Shown piece by piece: positions 9,418 to 17,384 of a stretch of 64,000 nucleotides of DNA. The stretch spans positions 62,001 to 126,000 of the forward strand of contig NZ_JBHYDM010000001.1 in assembly GCF_051860665.1 (NCBI RefSeq), read 5' to 3'. The notes under the pieces are model-generated. The model searched no databases and had not been told where the DNA came from. It worked only from the letters and a program-made list of their open reading frames with translations. A program made the translations under genes and the position numbers. How positions within the stretch are numbered: position 1 is the stretch's first letter; each line of letters begins with the position of its first letter. The DNA is from Falsiroseomonas sp051860665. GTDB lineage: Bacteria > Pseudomonadota > Alphaproteobacteria > Acetobacterales > Acetobacteraceae.

Positions 9418-11694
9418 TCAGTCGCCTGCTTCGAGGTCGTTGATGACGTAGATCGGGCTGGACCAGAGGACATTGCCGTCCTCGAAGGTCGCCCGGATGT
9501 AGAAGGCATTGTCCTCGTCGCGCCGCAGGGTCAGGCGGCGGGACAGGCGGATGGCGCGGTGCGGATTCACATCCGGCAGGCGGAAGGCGCGGATCCGCCG
9601 GCCGAGGCCGCCGGCTTCGAAGACGCGGTCCTGATGGCCGATCTCGTCCAGCGGCAGGGTGGCGGTGACCAGGTTGGTCTCGATCTCGAGTGTGCCGCCG
9701 GGGCCGTCCAGCACTGCCTCGACACCCATGAAGCCGCCCGTGGTCACGCCTTCGAAGCGCAGGCCCTGCGCATCGGCCTCGAAGCAACGGTCCAGGTTGA
9801 AGCGGTTGATCGGGCGCACGTCGCGCCAGGTGGCGCCGACCAGCCGCAGCGCACCGCGCCACATCGTCTCCCGCCCCCTGCCGCGGTATTCGGAGCCTTC
9901 CCAGAGGATGCGGATGCGGCGGCCGAGATCGGCGGGCGCATAGGGGCGCCAGGTCTCCAGCAGCCGGGTGCGGTTGCGGATTTCAATGCGCTCCACCGGC
10001 GTGGCGGCGGCCAGTTCGAAGCCGAATTCGGCGGCCTCGCCGCTGGCGCCGGAGAGGATGGCGCCGAGCCCCGCCTTGGCCGTGGTGCCGACGGCCGCGC
10101 CGCCGAGGGCCGGGTCGTCCCGATGCAGCGCGGCGGGCGCCTCCAATTGCAGCCAGGCATCGCAATGGGCGCGCAGTGCGCCGGTGGTGGCGTATTGGCG
10201 GCGCCAGAGCATGGCATCCCACAGCGCCTCGCGCGACAGGCCCTTGGCCAGGTAGCAGGTCAGCCCGCCATAGGCGCCGAAGAGCGAGGCGCCGGGATGC
10301 GAGGCGCCCTGGCGGCCCTTGTGCCCGTCCGAATTGGCGGCGATGCCGACGCGGCCGCCAGCGGCGAAGGCATCCTCCACCAGCCAGTCGAAGGTGCCCC
10401 AGTCCGAATGCACCTCCACGCTGCGCTCCAGCGTCTTGTCATGCGCATAGCCGAGATTGGCGTAGCGGCCGCCGACATGCGGCAGGCAGAGCGCATTCCC
10501 CTCCGCCCGCAGCGCCGCATGCAGGGCGCGCACATCCAGGGCATCCTGGTTCGCGTCGGACAGGTCCTCCACCAGCGCGTGGCAGGACCGGTGCAGGATG
10601 CGCCCCTCCTCCTTCAGCACCACGTTGCGGTCGCCGCCGAGCGCGGTGTTGCCGGACCATTCATAGCCGGGGAAGAAGACGAAGCGGCCGTCCTGGTTGA
10701 AATCCGCGGTCAGCTTGTTGAGGTCGCGCCAGAAATCCGCGGTGATCTGGAAGTCGTTGCCCTGGTGGCACATGGCATCGATGAAGGCGAGGTCGCGCGC
10801 ATATTCGGCCAGGCGGCGGGCCGAATTGGTGCCGATGGTCTCGTCCGACTGGCCGTGCATATCGGCATAGAAGGGCAGCAGCTCCGCCGCCGGCACCAGG
10901 CGCAGCGGATTGCTCTCCACCAGCGGCGTGCCCGCCTCATCCAGCAGCGTGATGGACAGATCGCCAGCCTCGGCGCGCAGCCCCTCGATGCGATGCGCGC
11001 GGGCGCCCGCCGGCCATTCGAACAGCTCCGGCAGCCCCTGCACGGGGCGGCTGGCGCGCAGGCGGAAACGGCCCGTCACCTGCCCGCTCGGATTGCCCCA
11101 GCGGTCATCGGCGCGCAGCGATAGAGAAAAAGGTTCGGCGGCGCGGCGCAGCGTCGGCAGCACGGCGCGCCAGGTCTCGGCCGGGCCGGGGATGATGGAA
11201 ATCCAGGGCTGGTCGGGCAGCAGCGCCCAGTTGAAGCAGGCGAAGACATCGGCCAGCACGCGGAATTCGAAGCGATCCTCGGCGAAGGTCTGCAGGCGGA
11301 TGCCCGGGCTGCCGCCGCGGCGGTCGCCCAGCCGCAGCGTGATGGTATCGCCCGGTGCCAGGAAGCCGCGGGTGACGCTGACGGTCAGCGTCTTGCCCCA
11401 GGGCCGCATGTTCAGCCGCGGATTGTAGTTCAGGTCCAGCACGGCGCCGTTGGAGGCCTCGGCGGTGACGTAGTTCGGCGCCTTGGGGTCGGTGAACTGC
11501 ACCGCCGGCATGTCCGAGGCGAAGCGATGCACCAGGCGGATGGAGCCGGTGTCGTCCATGCCGAAGCGCCCCGCCGTGAAGGTCAGGGTGAAGGACTGGT
11601 AGCTGCCGGCCTCGAAGCCCTGGCCGGTTTCCACCATGCGGGCGGTGCCGATCTCGGCGGCCATGTAGTCGGTGTGATGGACGATGTGCGGCAC
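9418..11694 (-). CDS. DUF3604/PHP-like putative metal-dependent hydrolase
   Basis: This is a 758-residue protein with no signal peptide. A beta-rich N-terminal part (about 1-270) is followed by a PHP-like region that begins FYADMHGQSDETIG near residue 275. It continues with FIDAMCHQGND, FVFFPGYEWSGN, LCLPHVGGRY, VEVHSDWGTFDW and GIAANSDGHKGR, which supply the His and Asp residues expected to bind metals. The C-terminal 200 residues look beta-rich. The nearest family I recognise is DUF3604, so hydrolase is an inference. GTG 11694 has GGAG 8 nt upstream, and ATG 11664 is an alternative. A divergent GntR regulator and shared palindrome suggest ligand control. Confidence 0.72.
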   Translation of the reverse strand: MPHIVHHTDYMAAEIGTARMVETGQGFEAGSYQSFTLTFTAGRFGMDDTGSIRLVHRFASDMPAVQFTDPKAPNYVTAEASNGAVLDLNYNPRLNMRPWGKTLTVSVTRGFLAPGDTITLRLGDRRGGSPGIRLQTFAEDRFEFRVLADVFACFNWALLPDQPWISIIPGPAETWRAVLPTLRRAAEPFSLSLRADDRWGNPSGQVTGRFRLRASRPVQGLPELFEWPAGARAHRIEGLRAEAGDLSITLLDEAGTPLVESNPLRLVPAAELLPFYADMHGQSDETIGTNSARRLAEYARDLAFIDAMCHQGNDFQITADFWRDLNKLTADFNQDGRFVFFPGYEWSGNTALGGDRNVVLKEEGRILHRSCHALVEDLSDANQDALDVRALHAALRAEGNALCLPHVGGRYANLGYAHDKTLERSVEVHSDWGTFDWLVEDAFAAGGRVGIAANSDGHKGRQGASHPGASLFGAYGGLTCYLAKGLSREALWDAMLWRRQYATTGALRAHCDAWLQLEAPAALHRDDPALGGAAVGTTAKAGLGAILSGASGEAAEFGFELAAATPVERIEIRNRTRLLETWRPYAPADLGRRIRILWEGSEYRGRGRETMWRGALRLVGATWRDVRPINRFNLDRCFEADAQGLRFEGVTTGGFMGVEAVLDGPGGTLEIETNLVTATLPLDEIGHQDRVFEAGGLGRRIRAFRLPDVNPHRAIRLSRRLTLRRDEDNAFYIRATFEDGNVLWSSPIYVINDLEAGD

Positions 11695-11732
11695 GCGGCG
11701 TCTCCGGCAGGCGGGAGGATTACAGCGCGAAG

Positions 11733-11752
11733 TCTGCTGGTTGACCAGCAGA
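11733..11752. promoter_or_regulatory. Putative GntR operator (20-bp inverted repeat)
   Basis: TCTGCTGGTTGACCAGCAGA is an inverted repeat with two 9-bp arms around a central TG. It lies 39 bp from the minus-strand start at 11694 and 45 bp before the GntR start at 11797, the only gap between the two genes. The TGGT-N2-ACCA core resembles GntR-superfamily sites. Binding by the adjacent regulator is inferred from position and symmetry. Confidence 0.65.
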
Positions 11753-11796
11753 ATCTTTCGGGCAAAGCGATGGCCCGCGCGTGTAGGCTGCCGCCG

Positions 11797-12558
11797 ATGG
11801 ACCCTGCCCCGCCCACCGATTCGCGTCCGCTGTATCACCGCATCGCCGCCGTGCTGCGCGGCGAGATCGCCGGCGGCCGGCTGCCCCCCGGGGCCCGCCT
11901 GCCCAGCATCGCCAGCCTCGCTGCCAGCTATGCCGTGGCGCCGGTGACGGTGCGCCAGGCGCTCGGCCTGCTGGCGGAGGAAGGGCTGCTGCGCGCCCGC
12001 CAGGGCAGCGGCACCTATGTGACGGAGGCGCCGCCGCCGGCGCCGCAGCTGGCGCTCGATGCCGGCTGGCCGCAGCTGGCCGATTCGATCCGCGACAATA
12101 CGGCGCGCATCCTGGCCGCCAGCGACACGCAGGACCTGCCGCCGCTGCGCCCGGGCGAGGGCCATGCCGCCCCCGCCTATCGCTTCATGGAGCGCATCCA
12201 CAGCGACCCGGCCGGCCGCCCCTATGCGCATGCGCGCATCCATGTGGCGCGCCGCTACTACGCCCTGGCGCCGGCGCGCTTCGACCGCGGGATGGTGCTG
12301 GCGCTGCTGGAGGAGCTGGCGGGGGCGGAGCTGCCGGAGCTGCGGCAAAGCTTCTCCATCGCCGCCGCGGGGCCGGAGACGGCGACCGCGCTCGGCCTGC
12401 CGGTGGGGGTGCCGGTCGGGCAGATGCGGCGCGTGGTGAAGCGGGCGGATGGCGAGATCGCCTATTTCTCCATCGGCCATTACCGCGCCGATAGCGTCGC
12501 CTTCGAAGCGGTGCTGCGCCGTCCCCCTTCCCGCCGTCAGGGTGCGCGCCCGGCATAG
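11797..12558 (+). CDS. GntR/HutC-family transcriptional regulator
   Basis: This 253-residue regulator has an N-terminal winged helix-turn-helix (LYHRIAAVLRGEIAGGRLPPG, then LPSIASLAASYAVAPVTVRQ and GLLRARQGSGTYV, residues about 9-75). A C-terminal UTRA ligand-binding domain follows (about 95-245, with GRPYAHARIHVARRYY and VGQMRRVVKRADGEIAYFSIGHY). HutC-type members usually repress and release on binding a pathway intermediate. It is divergent from the DUF3604-like/Bug operon, and the 11733-11752 palindrome is the likely site. ATG 11797 leads into the conserved HTH, and ATG 11770 is possible. The 3' end overlaps the convergent amidohydrolase by 22 bp. Confidence 0.9.
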   Translation: MDPAPPTDSRPLYHRIAAVLRGEIAGGRLPPGARLPSIASLAASYAVAPVTVRQALGLLAEEGLLRARQGSGTYVTEAPPPAPQLALDAGWPQLADSIRDNTARILAASDTQDLPPLRPGEGHAAPAYRFMERIHSDPAGRPYAHARIHVARRYYALAPARFDRGMVLALLEELAGAELPELRQSFSIAAAGPETATALGLPVGVPVGQMRRVVKRADGEIAYFSIGHYRADSVAFEAVLRRPPSRRQGARPA

Positions 12559-14051
12559 TGCTGGCGCACCGCCTGCACCAGCCCGGCCACCGCTTCCTCC
12601 CGCGCCGGGGTCCAGGGCTCGCGGGCGCGGGCGGCAGCCTCCGCGGCGGCGGCGGCGATGGCCTCGGCATCCAGATGCGGGAAGCGACCCTCGCGATACA
12701 GCACGCGGCCATCCACCATGGTCAGCCGCACGTCCCGCGCATCGGCCCGCGCCAGCAGCAGGTCCAGCAGCGGCACGGAGGGATCGGCATAGAGTCCGCG
12801 GACGCGCCGCAGATCGACGGCGATGACATCCGCCGCGAGGCCCGGCGCCAGCCTGCCGATGCGCCCCGCCAGCCCCATGGCCGCCGCGCCCTCCGTGGTC
12901 GCCATGGCCAGCAGCGTCGCGGCATCGGGCGGACCCGCCGCCTGCCAGGAGGGTTCGGTGGCCAGCCGCGCGGCCAGGCGCAGCTCCTTCCACAGATCCT
13001 CCTCGTCATCCATCGCCTGGCAATCCGTGCCGATCGCGACCCCCACCCCGGCCGCCCAATAGGCCGCCAGCGGCGCGATGCCGCAGCCGAGCCGCAGATT
13101 GCTCGCCGGGTTGCGCACCAACCGCGTGCCCGTGCGCGCCGCCACCGAGATATCGCCCGGCGTCAGCTGCGCGGCATGGGCCAGCGATGTGGCGGGGCCG
13201 AGCACGCCCAGCGCCTGCAGCCGCGCCAGCGTGCCCTCGGGGTAGAGCTGCCGCGCCGCCGCCGCCTGGGCGACGCTTTCCAGCGCATGCATGTGGATCG
13301 GCACGCCGCCGCGGGCGCGCGCGGCCTTCGCGATGCCGGCGAAGAGCGCATCGCTGACCCATTGCGGGCCGGCGGGCGCGAAGGCCAGCGTGATGCGGCC
13401 GTGGCCCGGCAGCTTCTCCGAGAGGCTGTCGAAGAGCGCCGCCACCTCCTCCGCCGTCGTGGCGAAGATCGGCGGGTCCGGGTCGCCGACGAGCGCGGCC
13501 AATTCGGGCGGCAGGCCCGCCACGAAGCCGGGCTGCGCCTCGGCCGGGAAGACCAGGCTGGCGCGGTCCTGCGCCCCGATGCCGACCAAGGCGCGCAGGC
13601 CGGCCGAGTCATAGGCCGCGATGGTGCGCGCCAGGTCGTCCGGCTGCCGGCCGGCGGCGCCCCAGGTGGTGTTCGCATGAATGGTGGCGGTGATGCCGGA
13701 GGCCAGCATCTGCATCGCCGCCAGCGGCACCATCGCCGCCGGGTCCAGCCAGCCGCGCCGGCGTTTCGTGGTCTGCCAGGCCTCCAGGATCATGTCCGGG
13801 AAGCCGAGCTGCAATTGCGTCAGCCCGCGGCCGTGCTGATGCGCATTCACCAGGCCCGGCATCAGCACGCAGTCCTGGAGATGCAGCCGCTCCGCAGCTG
13901 GTGCGATCTGCGAGAGTTCGTCCAGCGGCGCCACGGCGGCGATGCGGCCATCGGCGCCGACCAGCACGCCCACACCTTCCCGCGGCGCGGGATCCGTGGC
14001 ACCGGCGATCAGCGCCTCCGCCGCCAGGATGATGCCGCCGTCACCGCTCAT
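12537..14051 (-). CDS. Amidohydrolase-superfamily protein (TrzA/AtzB/chlorohydrolase-like)
   Basis: This 504-residue metal-dependent hydrolase has the superfamily ligands in order: HxH in VNAHQHGRG (H71, H73), GVPIHMHALES, SLAHAAQLTPGD and AIGTDCQAMDDEED. An N-terminal beta-sandwich strand (GVLVGADGRIAAV) and a C-terminal one (GLAADVIAVDLRRVRG and VDGRVLYREGRF) complete the two-domain fold. Relatives deaminate or dechlorinate N-heterocycles such as triazines, guanine or S-adenosylhomocysteine. The exact substrate is not readable. It diverges from the M20 carbamoylase with only 11 bp between the two start codons. Confidence 0.85.
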   Translation of the reverse strand: MSGDGGIILAAEALIAGATDPAPREGVGVLVGADGRIAAVAPLDELSQIAPAAERLHLQDCVLMPGLVNAHQHGRGLTQLQLGFPDMILEAWQTTKRRRGWLDPAAMVPLAAMQMLASGITATIHANTTWGAAGRQPDDLARTIAAYDSAGLRALVGIGAQDRASLVFPAEAQPGFVAGLPPELAALVGDPDPPIFATTAEEVAALFDSLSEKLPGHGRITLAFAPAGPQWVSDALFAGIAKAARARGGVPIHMHALESVAQAAAARQLYPEGTLARLQALGVLGPATSLAHAAQLTPGDISVAARTGTRLVRNPASNLRLGCGIAPLAAYWAAGVGVAIGTDCQAMDDEEDLWKELRLAARLATEPSWQAAGPPDAATLLAMATTEGAAAMGLAGRIGRLAPGLAADVIAVDLRRVRGLYADPSVPLLDLLLARADARDVRLTMVDGRVLYREGRFPHLDAEAIAAAAAEAAARAREPWTPAREEAVAGLVQAVRQHYAGRAP

Positions 14052-14052
14052 C

Positions 14053-14062
14053 GGAGTTCTCC
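14053..14062. promoter_or_regulatory. Shared ribosome-binding motif for two divergent genes
   Basis: The 11 bp between the divergent start codons at 14051 (minus) and 14063 (plus) contain GGAGTTCTCC. GGAG on the plus strand is 6 nt before ATG 14063. The same motif read on the minus strand is 7 nt before ATG 14051. It supports both start choices. There is no room for a promoter between the genes, so each transcript must begin inside the other gene or be leaderless. Confidence 0.65.
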
Positions 14063-15331
14063 ATGACCCGTTCCGCCGAAGCCCGCGCGCTGGAGCTGGC
14101 CGAAGATTACCTGGACGCGATCCGCGCGGGCAGCCTGGATGCGCCCGGCGTCACCCGCGCCTCCTACGGCCCCGGCGAGCGCCTGTCGCATGCCAGGGCG
14201 CGGGAGGCGGCGGAGGCGCTGGGGCTGGAGGTCACGGTGGACCCGATCGGCACGCTGTTCATGACGCTGCCGGGCGAAGACCGCAGCCTGCCCGCCGGGA
14301 TGATCGGCAGCCATGCCGACAGCGTGCCGCATGGCGGCAATTTCGATGGCGCGGCCGGCGTGGCGATGGGCCTGGCCGTGGCGGCGCGGCTGCGGCATCT
14401 CGGCCGGCGCTTGCCGAGGGACCTGACGGTGCTGGCGATCCGTGCGGAGGAGATGGTGTGGTTCCCGGCCAACTACCTCGGCAGCCGCGCCGCCTTCGGC
14501 CTGCTGCCGGCGGAGGCGCCGGATGCGCTGCGGCGGAGTGATACGGGCCGCACGTTGGCGGAGCATATGGCGGAGGAGGGCTTTGACCCGGACTTCATCC
14601 GGCAGGGCCGCGCCAGCCTGGCGGCCGGGCGCATCGCCTGGTTCCTGGAGCCGCATATCGAGCAGGGGCCGGAGCTGGTGGAGGCCGGCATCCCCGCCGC
14701 CATTGTCACCGGCATCCGCGGATCGCTGCGGCACCGGAACTGCCGTGCGATTGGGCAGGATGCCCATGCAGGCGGCGCCCCACGGCGCAGCCGGCGGGAT
14801 GCGGTGATCGCGGCGGCGCGGCTGGTGGCCGGGCTCGACGCGTTCTGGACGGCGGAGGAGGCGACCGGCACCGACCTGGTCTGCACCATCGGTGAACTCT
14901 TCACCGATGCGACGCGCCACGCGCCGACCCGCGTGCCCGGCGAGGTGCGCTTCACGCTCGATATCCGCAGCGCGGATGTGGCGGCGCTGCGACGTGCCCA
15001 GGCCTGGCTGGCCGAGGCCGCGGCGGAGGCCAGGGCGCGGCACGGCGTGGCGGTGGATTACGGCCCGGCGCTGCATGTGCCGCCGGCGCTGATGGATGCG
15101 CGGCTGCGCGCGGCACTCGGCGCGGCGGCGGCGGAGGCGGGCGTTGCGACCATGGCGATGGCCTCCGGCGGCGGGCATGACTGCGTGACCTTCGCGGGAC
15201 AGGGCGTGCCCTCCGCCATGCTGTTCATCCGCAATGATGGCGGCAGCCACAATCCGCAGGAGGCGATGGAGATGGCGGATTTCGCCGCCGCCTTCCGGAT
15301 TACAACGGGGGCGGTGGAGCGCTTCGGGTAG
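14063..15331 (+). CDS. Zn-dependent M20 hydrolase (N-carbamoyl-L-amino acid hydrolase/allantoate amidohydrolase family)
   Basis: This 422-residue enzyme belongs to the HyuC/AllC branch of M20, which hydrolyses ureido or carbamoyl groups to ammonia, CO2 and an amine. Metal-site motifs are GSHADSVPHGGNFDGAAGV near residue 75 (His and Asp), RAEEMVWFP near 127 (tandem Glu), FLEPHIEQGP near 193 and a late SHNPQEAM segment. The lid-domain motif GQDAHAGGAPRRSRRDA is present. It lies among an amidohydrolase, a PuuE-like deacetylase and an isochorismatase-fold hydrolase, which fits degradation of purine- or pyrimidine-derived ureides or hydantoins. It ends in a strong hairpin. Confidence 0.88.
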   Translation: MTRSAEARALELAEDYLDAIRAGSLDAPGVTRASYGPGERLSHARAREAAEALGLEVTVDPIGTLFMTLPGEDRSLPAGMIGSHADSVPHGGNFDGAAGVAMGLAVAARLRHLGRRLPRDLTVLAIRAEEMVWFPANYLGSRAAFGLLPAEAPDALRRSDTGRTLAEHMAEEGFDPDFIRQGRASLAAGRIAWFLEPHIEQGPELVEAGIPAAIVTGIRGSLRHRNCRAIGQDAHAGGAPRRSRRDAVIAAARLVAGLDAFWTAEEATGTDLVCTIGELFTDATRHAPTRVPGEVRFTLDIRSADVAALRRAQAWLAEAAAEARARHGVAVDYGPALHVPPALMDARLRAALGAAAAEAGVATMAMASGGGHDCVTFAGQGVPSAMLFIRNDGGSHNPQEAMEMADFAAAFRITTGAVERFG

Positions 15332-15354
15332 GGCGCGCTCCACCGCAGGCTTTT
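15311..15354. terminator. Bidirectional Rho-independent terminator
   Basis: GCGGTGGAGCGC (15311-15322) and GCGCTCCACCGC (15335-15346) form a perfect 12-bp stem with a 12-nt loop. TTTT follows at 15351-15354 on the plus strand. The stop codon of the M20 gene lies in the loop. It sits between convergent M20 and DctP genes, so it can end the plus transcript. In the minus direction the T-tract is lacking, so termination there is less certain. Confidence 0.75.
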
Positions 15355-15355
15355 C

Positions 15356-16417
15356 TCAGTTGATGGTGAAGCCGCGCGCGGCGCCCACCGTGCCGTTCCA
15401 CGTCTGGGTGCACTGCGCCCAGACGCGGTTGCAGGTGTCGCGCCAGCTCGGCAGGATCACCGCGCCCACCGCCTCCCGCACCAGCGCCGCATCGGCCTCG
15501 TTCACCGCGACCAGCGTATTGCGGAAGGGCTTGTGCTCCGTGCAGGGGCCGCCGGTGGAGCAGGACAGCGCATCGCCATTGGTATTGGTGGCGATGTCCC
15601 ACATCGCATCCTCCATGCGGCGGAATTCACGGGTCAGCGCCGCCTGCTGCGTCGGATTGAAGCGGTTCCAGGCGGCCGTCGTCATGAAGTGGCCCTGCAC
15701 GGCACCCGAAAGGCCCAGCGGCAGGATATGCGTGGTGACTTCCGGCCAATTGCCGGTATTGCCGGAGGTGGCGGAGGTGATGGCGCAGCTCGCCACGCCG
15801 CGCTGCAGCGCCGGATAGACCTCGCTGAACTGCAGCGTCACCGGCGTGGCGCCCAGGTGCTGCAGCAGCGCGGACATGGTCGGCGTGAAGGACCGCACCT
15901 TCAGCCCGCGCAGGTCGCGCACGGAGGTGATCGGCGCGTTGCAATAGATGATCTGCGGACCGAAGGGCCAGAGCGTCATCACCCGCGTGCCGAAGCGCTG
16001 CTGCAGCCGCTGGTCGAAGGCCTCGCGATAGGATTCCACGGCGCGGCGCAGTTCCGGCACGGTTGTGGAGACGCCGATCAGGTCCAGCCCCTCGAAGAAG
16101 GGATCGTCGCGCGCCACCATGCCGATCTGCACGCTCATCACATCGAAGGCGCCGGAGCGCAGCAGGCGCAGGCTGTCCGCCGCCTGGATGCCGAGCACGT
16201 CGAGCGGGTTGTAGTTCACGGCCAGCGGGGTGCCGGAGGCGGCACCGAGGCCGGCGAAGAAGGGCCGCTCCACGCCATCCACATGCTTGGTGTTCTGGCT
16301 GAAATTGCCGGCGACGCGCAGCGGGATCTGCGTCTGGGCCGCAACCGGGCCGGCGAGGCCGAAGGCGGCCGCGGCGGCCAGACAGCCGGCGGCGAGATGA
16401 CGCGAAAGGCGAAGCAT
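15356..16417 (-). CDS. TRAP transporter solute-binding protein (DctP family)
   Basis: This 353-residue periplasmic protein has a signal peptide (MLRLSRHLAAGCLAAAAAFG, cleavage after VAA-QT). The motif DLRGLKVRSFTPTMSALLQHLGATPV matches the TRAP region holding the conserved arginine that binds carboxylates, and VYPALQRGVASC is typical. Five cysteines in the C-terminal half are unusual for DctP and could form disulphides. AGGAGG is 6 nt before ATG 16417. No permease is adjacent, and the DctQ/DctM pair at 6472-8396 is the likely partner. That pairing is inference. Confidence 0.87.
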   Translation of the reverse strand: MLRLSRHLAAGCLAAAAAFGLAGPVAAQTQIPLRVAGNFSQNTKHVDGVERPFFAGLGAASGTPLAVNYNPLDVLGIQAADSLRLLRSGAFDVMSVQIGMVARDDPFFEGLDLIGVSTTVPELRRAVESYREAFDQRLQQRFGTRVMTLWPFGPQIIYCNAPITSVRDLRGLKVRSFTPTMSALLQHLGATPVTLQFSEVYPALQRGVASCAITSATSGNTGNWPEVTTHILPLGLSGAVQGHFMTTAAWNRFNPTQQAALTREFRRMEDAMWDIATNTNGDALSCSTGGPCTEHKPFRNTLVAVNEADAALVREAVGAVILPSWRDTCNRVWAQCTQTWNGTVGAARGFTIN

Positions 16418-16467
16418 GGCGAACCTCCTGGCAGCGAATGCGGCACGGGGCTTGCAACATCCGGGCC

Positions 16468-16483
16468 AAATATGAGGATATTT
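16468..16483. promoter_or_regulatory. A/T inverted repeat around the Shine-Dalgarno of the PuuE-like gene
   Basis: AAATATGAGGATATTT is a perfect 6-bp A/T-only inverted repeat with GAGG in the loop. GAGG is 10 nt before ATG 16488 and is the only good ribosome-binding candidate. In DNA of roughly 70 percent GC, such an A/T palindrome in a 70-bp divergent gap suggests an operator or promoter element. The hairpin would be weak in RNA. Confidence 0.4.
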
Positions 16484-16487
16484 CGCC

Positions 16488-17384
16488 ATGCGCCGCGACC
16501 TGGTCGGCTACGGCCTGAACCCGCCCCGCATCGCCTGGCCCGGCGGCGCGAAGCTCGCCGTCTCCCTGGTGGTGAACTACGAGGAAGGGGCGGAGATGGC
16601 GGTGGAGGCCGGCGATGCGGAGAATGAGCGCATCGGCGAGGTCATCAGCGTGGTCCCGCCCGGCCGCCGCGACCTCGGCCAGGAGGGCATCTTTGCATAT
16701 GGCCTGCGCGCCGGGTTGCCGCGCTTCCTGGAGGCCTTCGACCGGCATGGGGTGAAGGCCAGCTTCTTCCTATGCGGCCGCGCCGTGGAACGCACGCCGG
16801 CGCTGGCGGCGGAGGTGGTGCGGCGCGGGCATGAGGCGGCGAATCACGGCTGGGTCTGGCGCCCGAATGCGGACTACACCAGCGAGGCGGAGGAGGAAGC
16901 GGCGCTGCTGCGCTCCGCCGCCGCGATCGAGGCCGTGACGGGCGAGCGGCCCGTGGGCTTCTTCTGCCGCGGCAGCGCCTCCGCCTGGACGCGCAGGCTG
17001 CTGGCAAAACATGGCTATCGCTACGACAGCAACGCCTTCGACGACGACCTGCCCTATTGGGACCAGGGCATGCTGGTGCTGCCCTATGCGCTGGACTGCA
17101 ACGACATGAAGTTCTTCCACCCCAACGGCTTCGTGCTGCCGGAGCATTTCGTCAGCTACGCCGAAGCCGCGATGGACCAGCTGATCGAGGAAGGCGCGCG
17201 GGGCGTGCCGAAGCTGCTGAACATCGGCCTGCACCTCCGCATCTGCGGCCGCCCCGCCCGTTTTCAGGCCGTGGAGGGCATCCTGCGGGCGCTGAAGGTT
17301 CGCGGCGCGGATGTCTGGGTCGCGCGGCGGCGCGATATCGCGGACCACCTGCACGCCACCCTGCCACGCGGAGCGACGCCATGA
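16488..17384 (+). CDS. Polysaccharide deacetylase-family protein, allantoinase PuuE-like
   Basis: This 298-residue protein opens with RRDLVGYGLNPPRIAWPGGAKLAVSLVVNYEEGAE, characteristic of the PuuE/cytochrome-less allantoinase group within the NodB deacetylase fold. Further motifs are GVKASFFLCGRAVERTP, GHEAANHGWVWRPN and a late IGLHLRICGRPARF segment. Members open cyclic amides such as allantoin or deacetylate related substrates without a signal peptide, and none is seen here. It overlaps the following isochorismatase-fold gene as ATGA, so the two are made together. A ring-opening step feeding the nearby carbamoylase is plausible but not shown. Confidence 0.85.
   Translation: MRRDLVGYGLNPPRIAWPGGAKLAVSLVVNYEEGAEMAVEAGDAENERIGEVISVVPPGRRDLGQEGIFAYGLRAGLPRFLEAFDRHGVKASFFLCGRAVERTPALAAEVVRRGHEAANHGWVWRPNADYTSEAEEEAALLRSAAAIEAVTGERPVGFFCRGSASAWTRRLLAKHGYRYDSNAFDDDLPYWDQGMLVLPYALDCNDMKFFHPNGFVLPEHFVSYAEAAMDQLIEEGARGVPKLLNIGLHLRICGRPARFQAVEGILRALKVRGADVWVARRRDIADHLHATLPRGATP

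Noticed and set aside
9418..12993. A single 1191-codon minus-strand frame covering the DUF3604-like gene and beyond.
   Set aside because: Upstream of 11694 the frame lies antisense to the GntR gene and inside the amidohydrolase region in another frame. GTG 11694 has a Shine-Dalgarno and begins the plausible protein.
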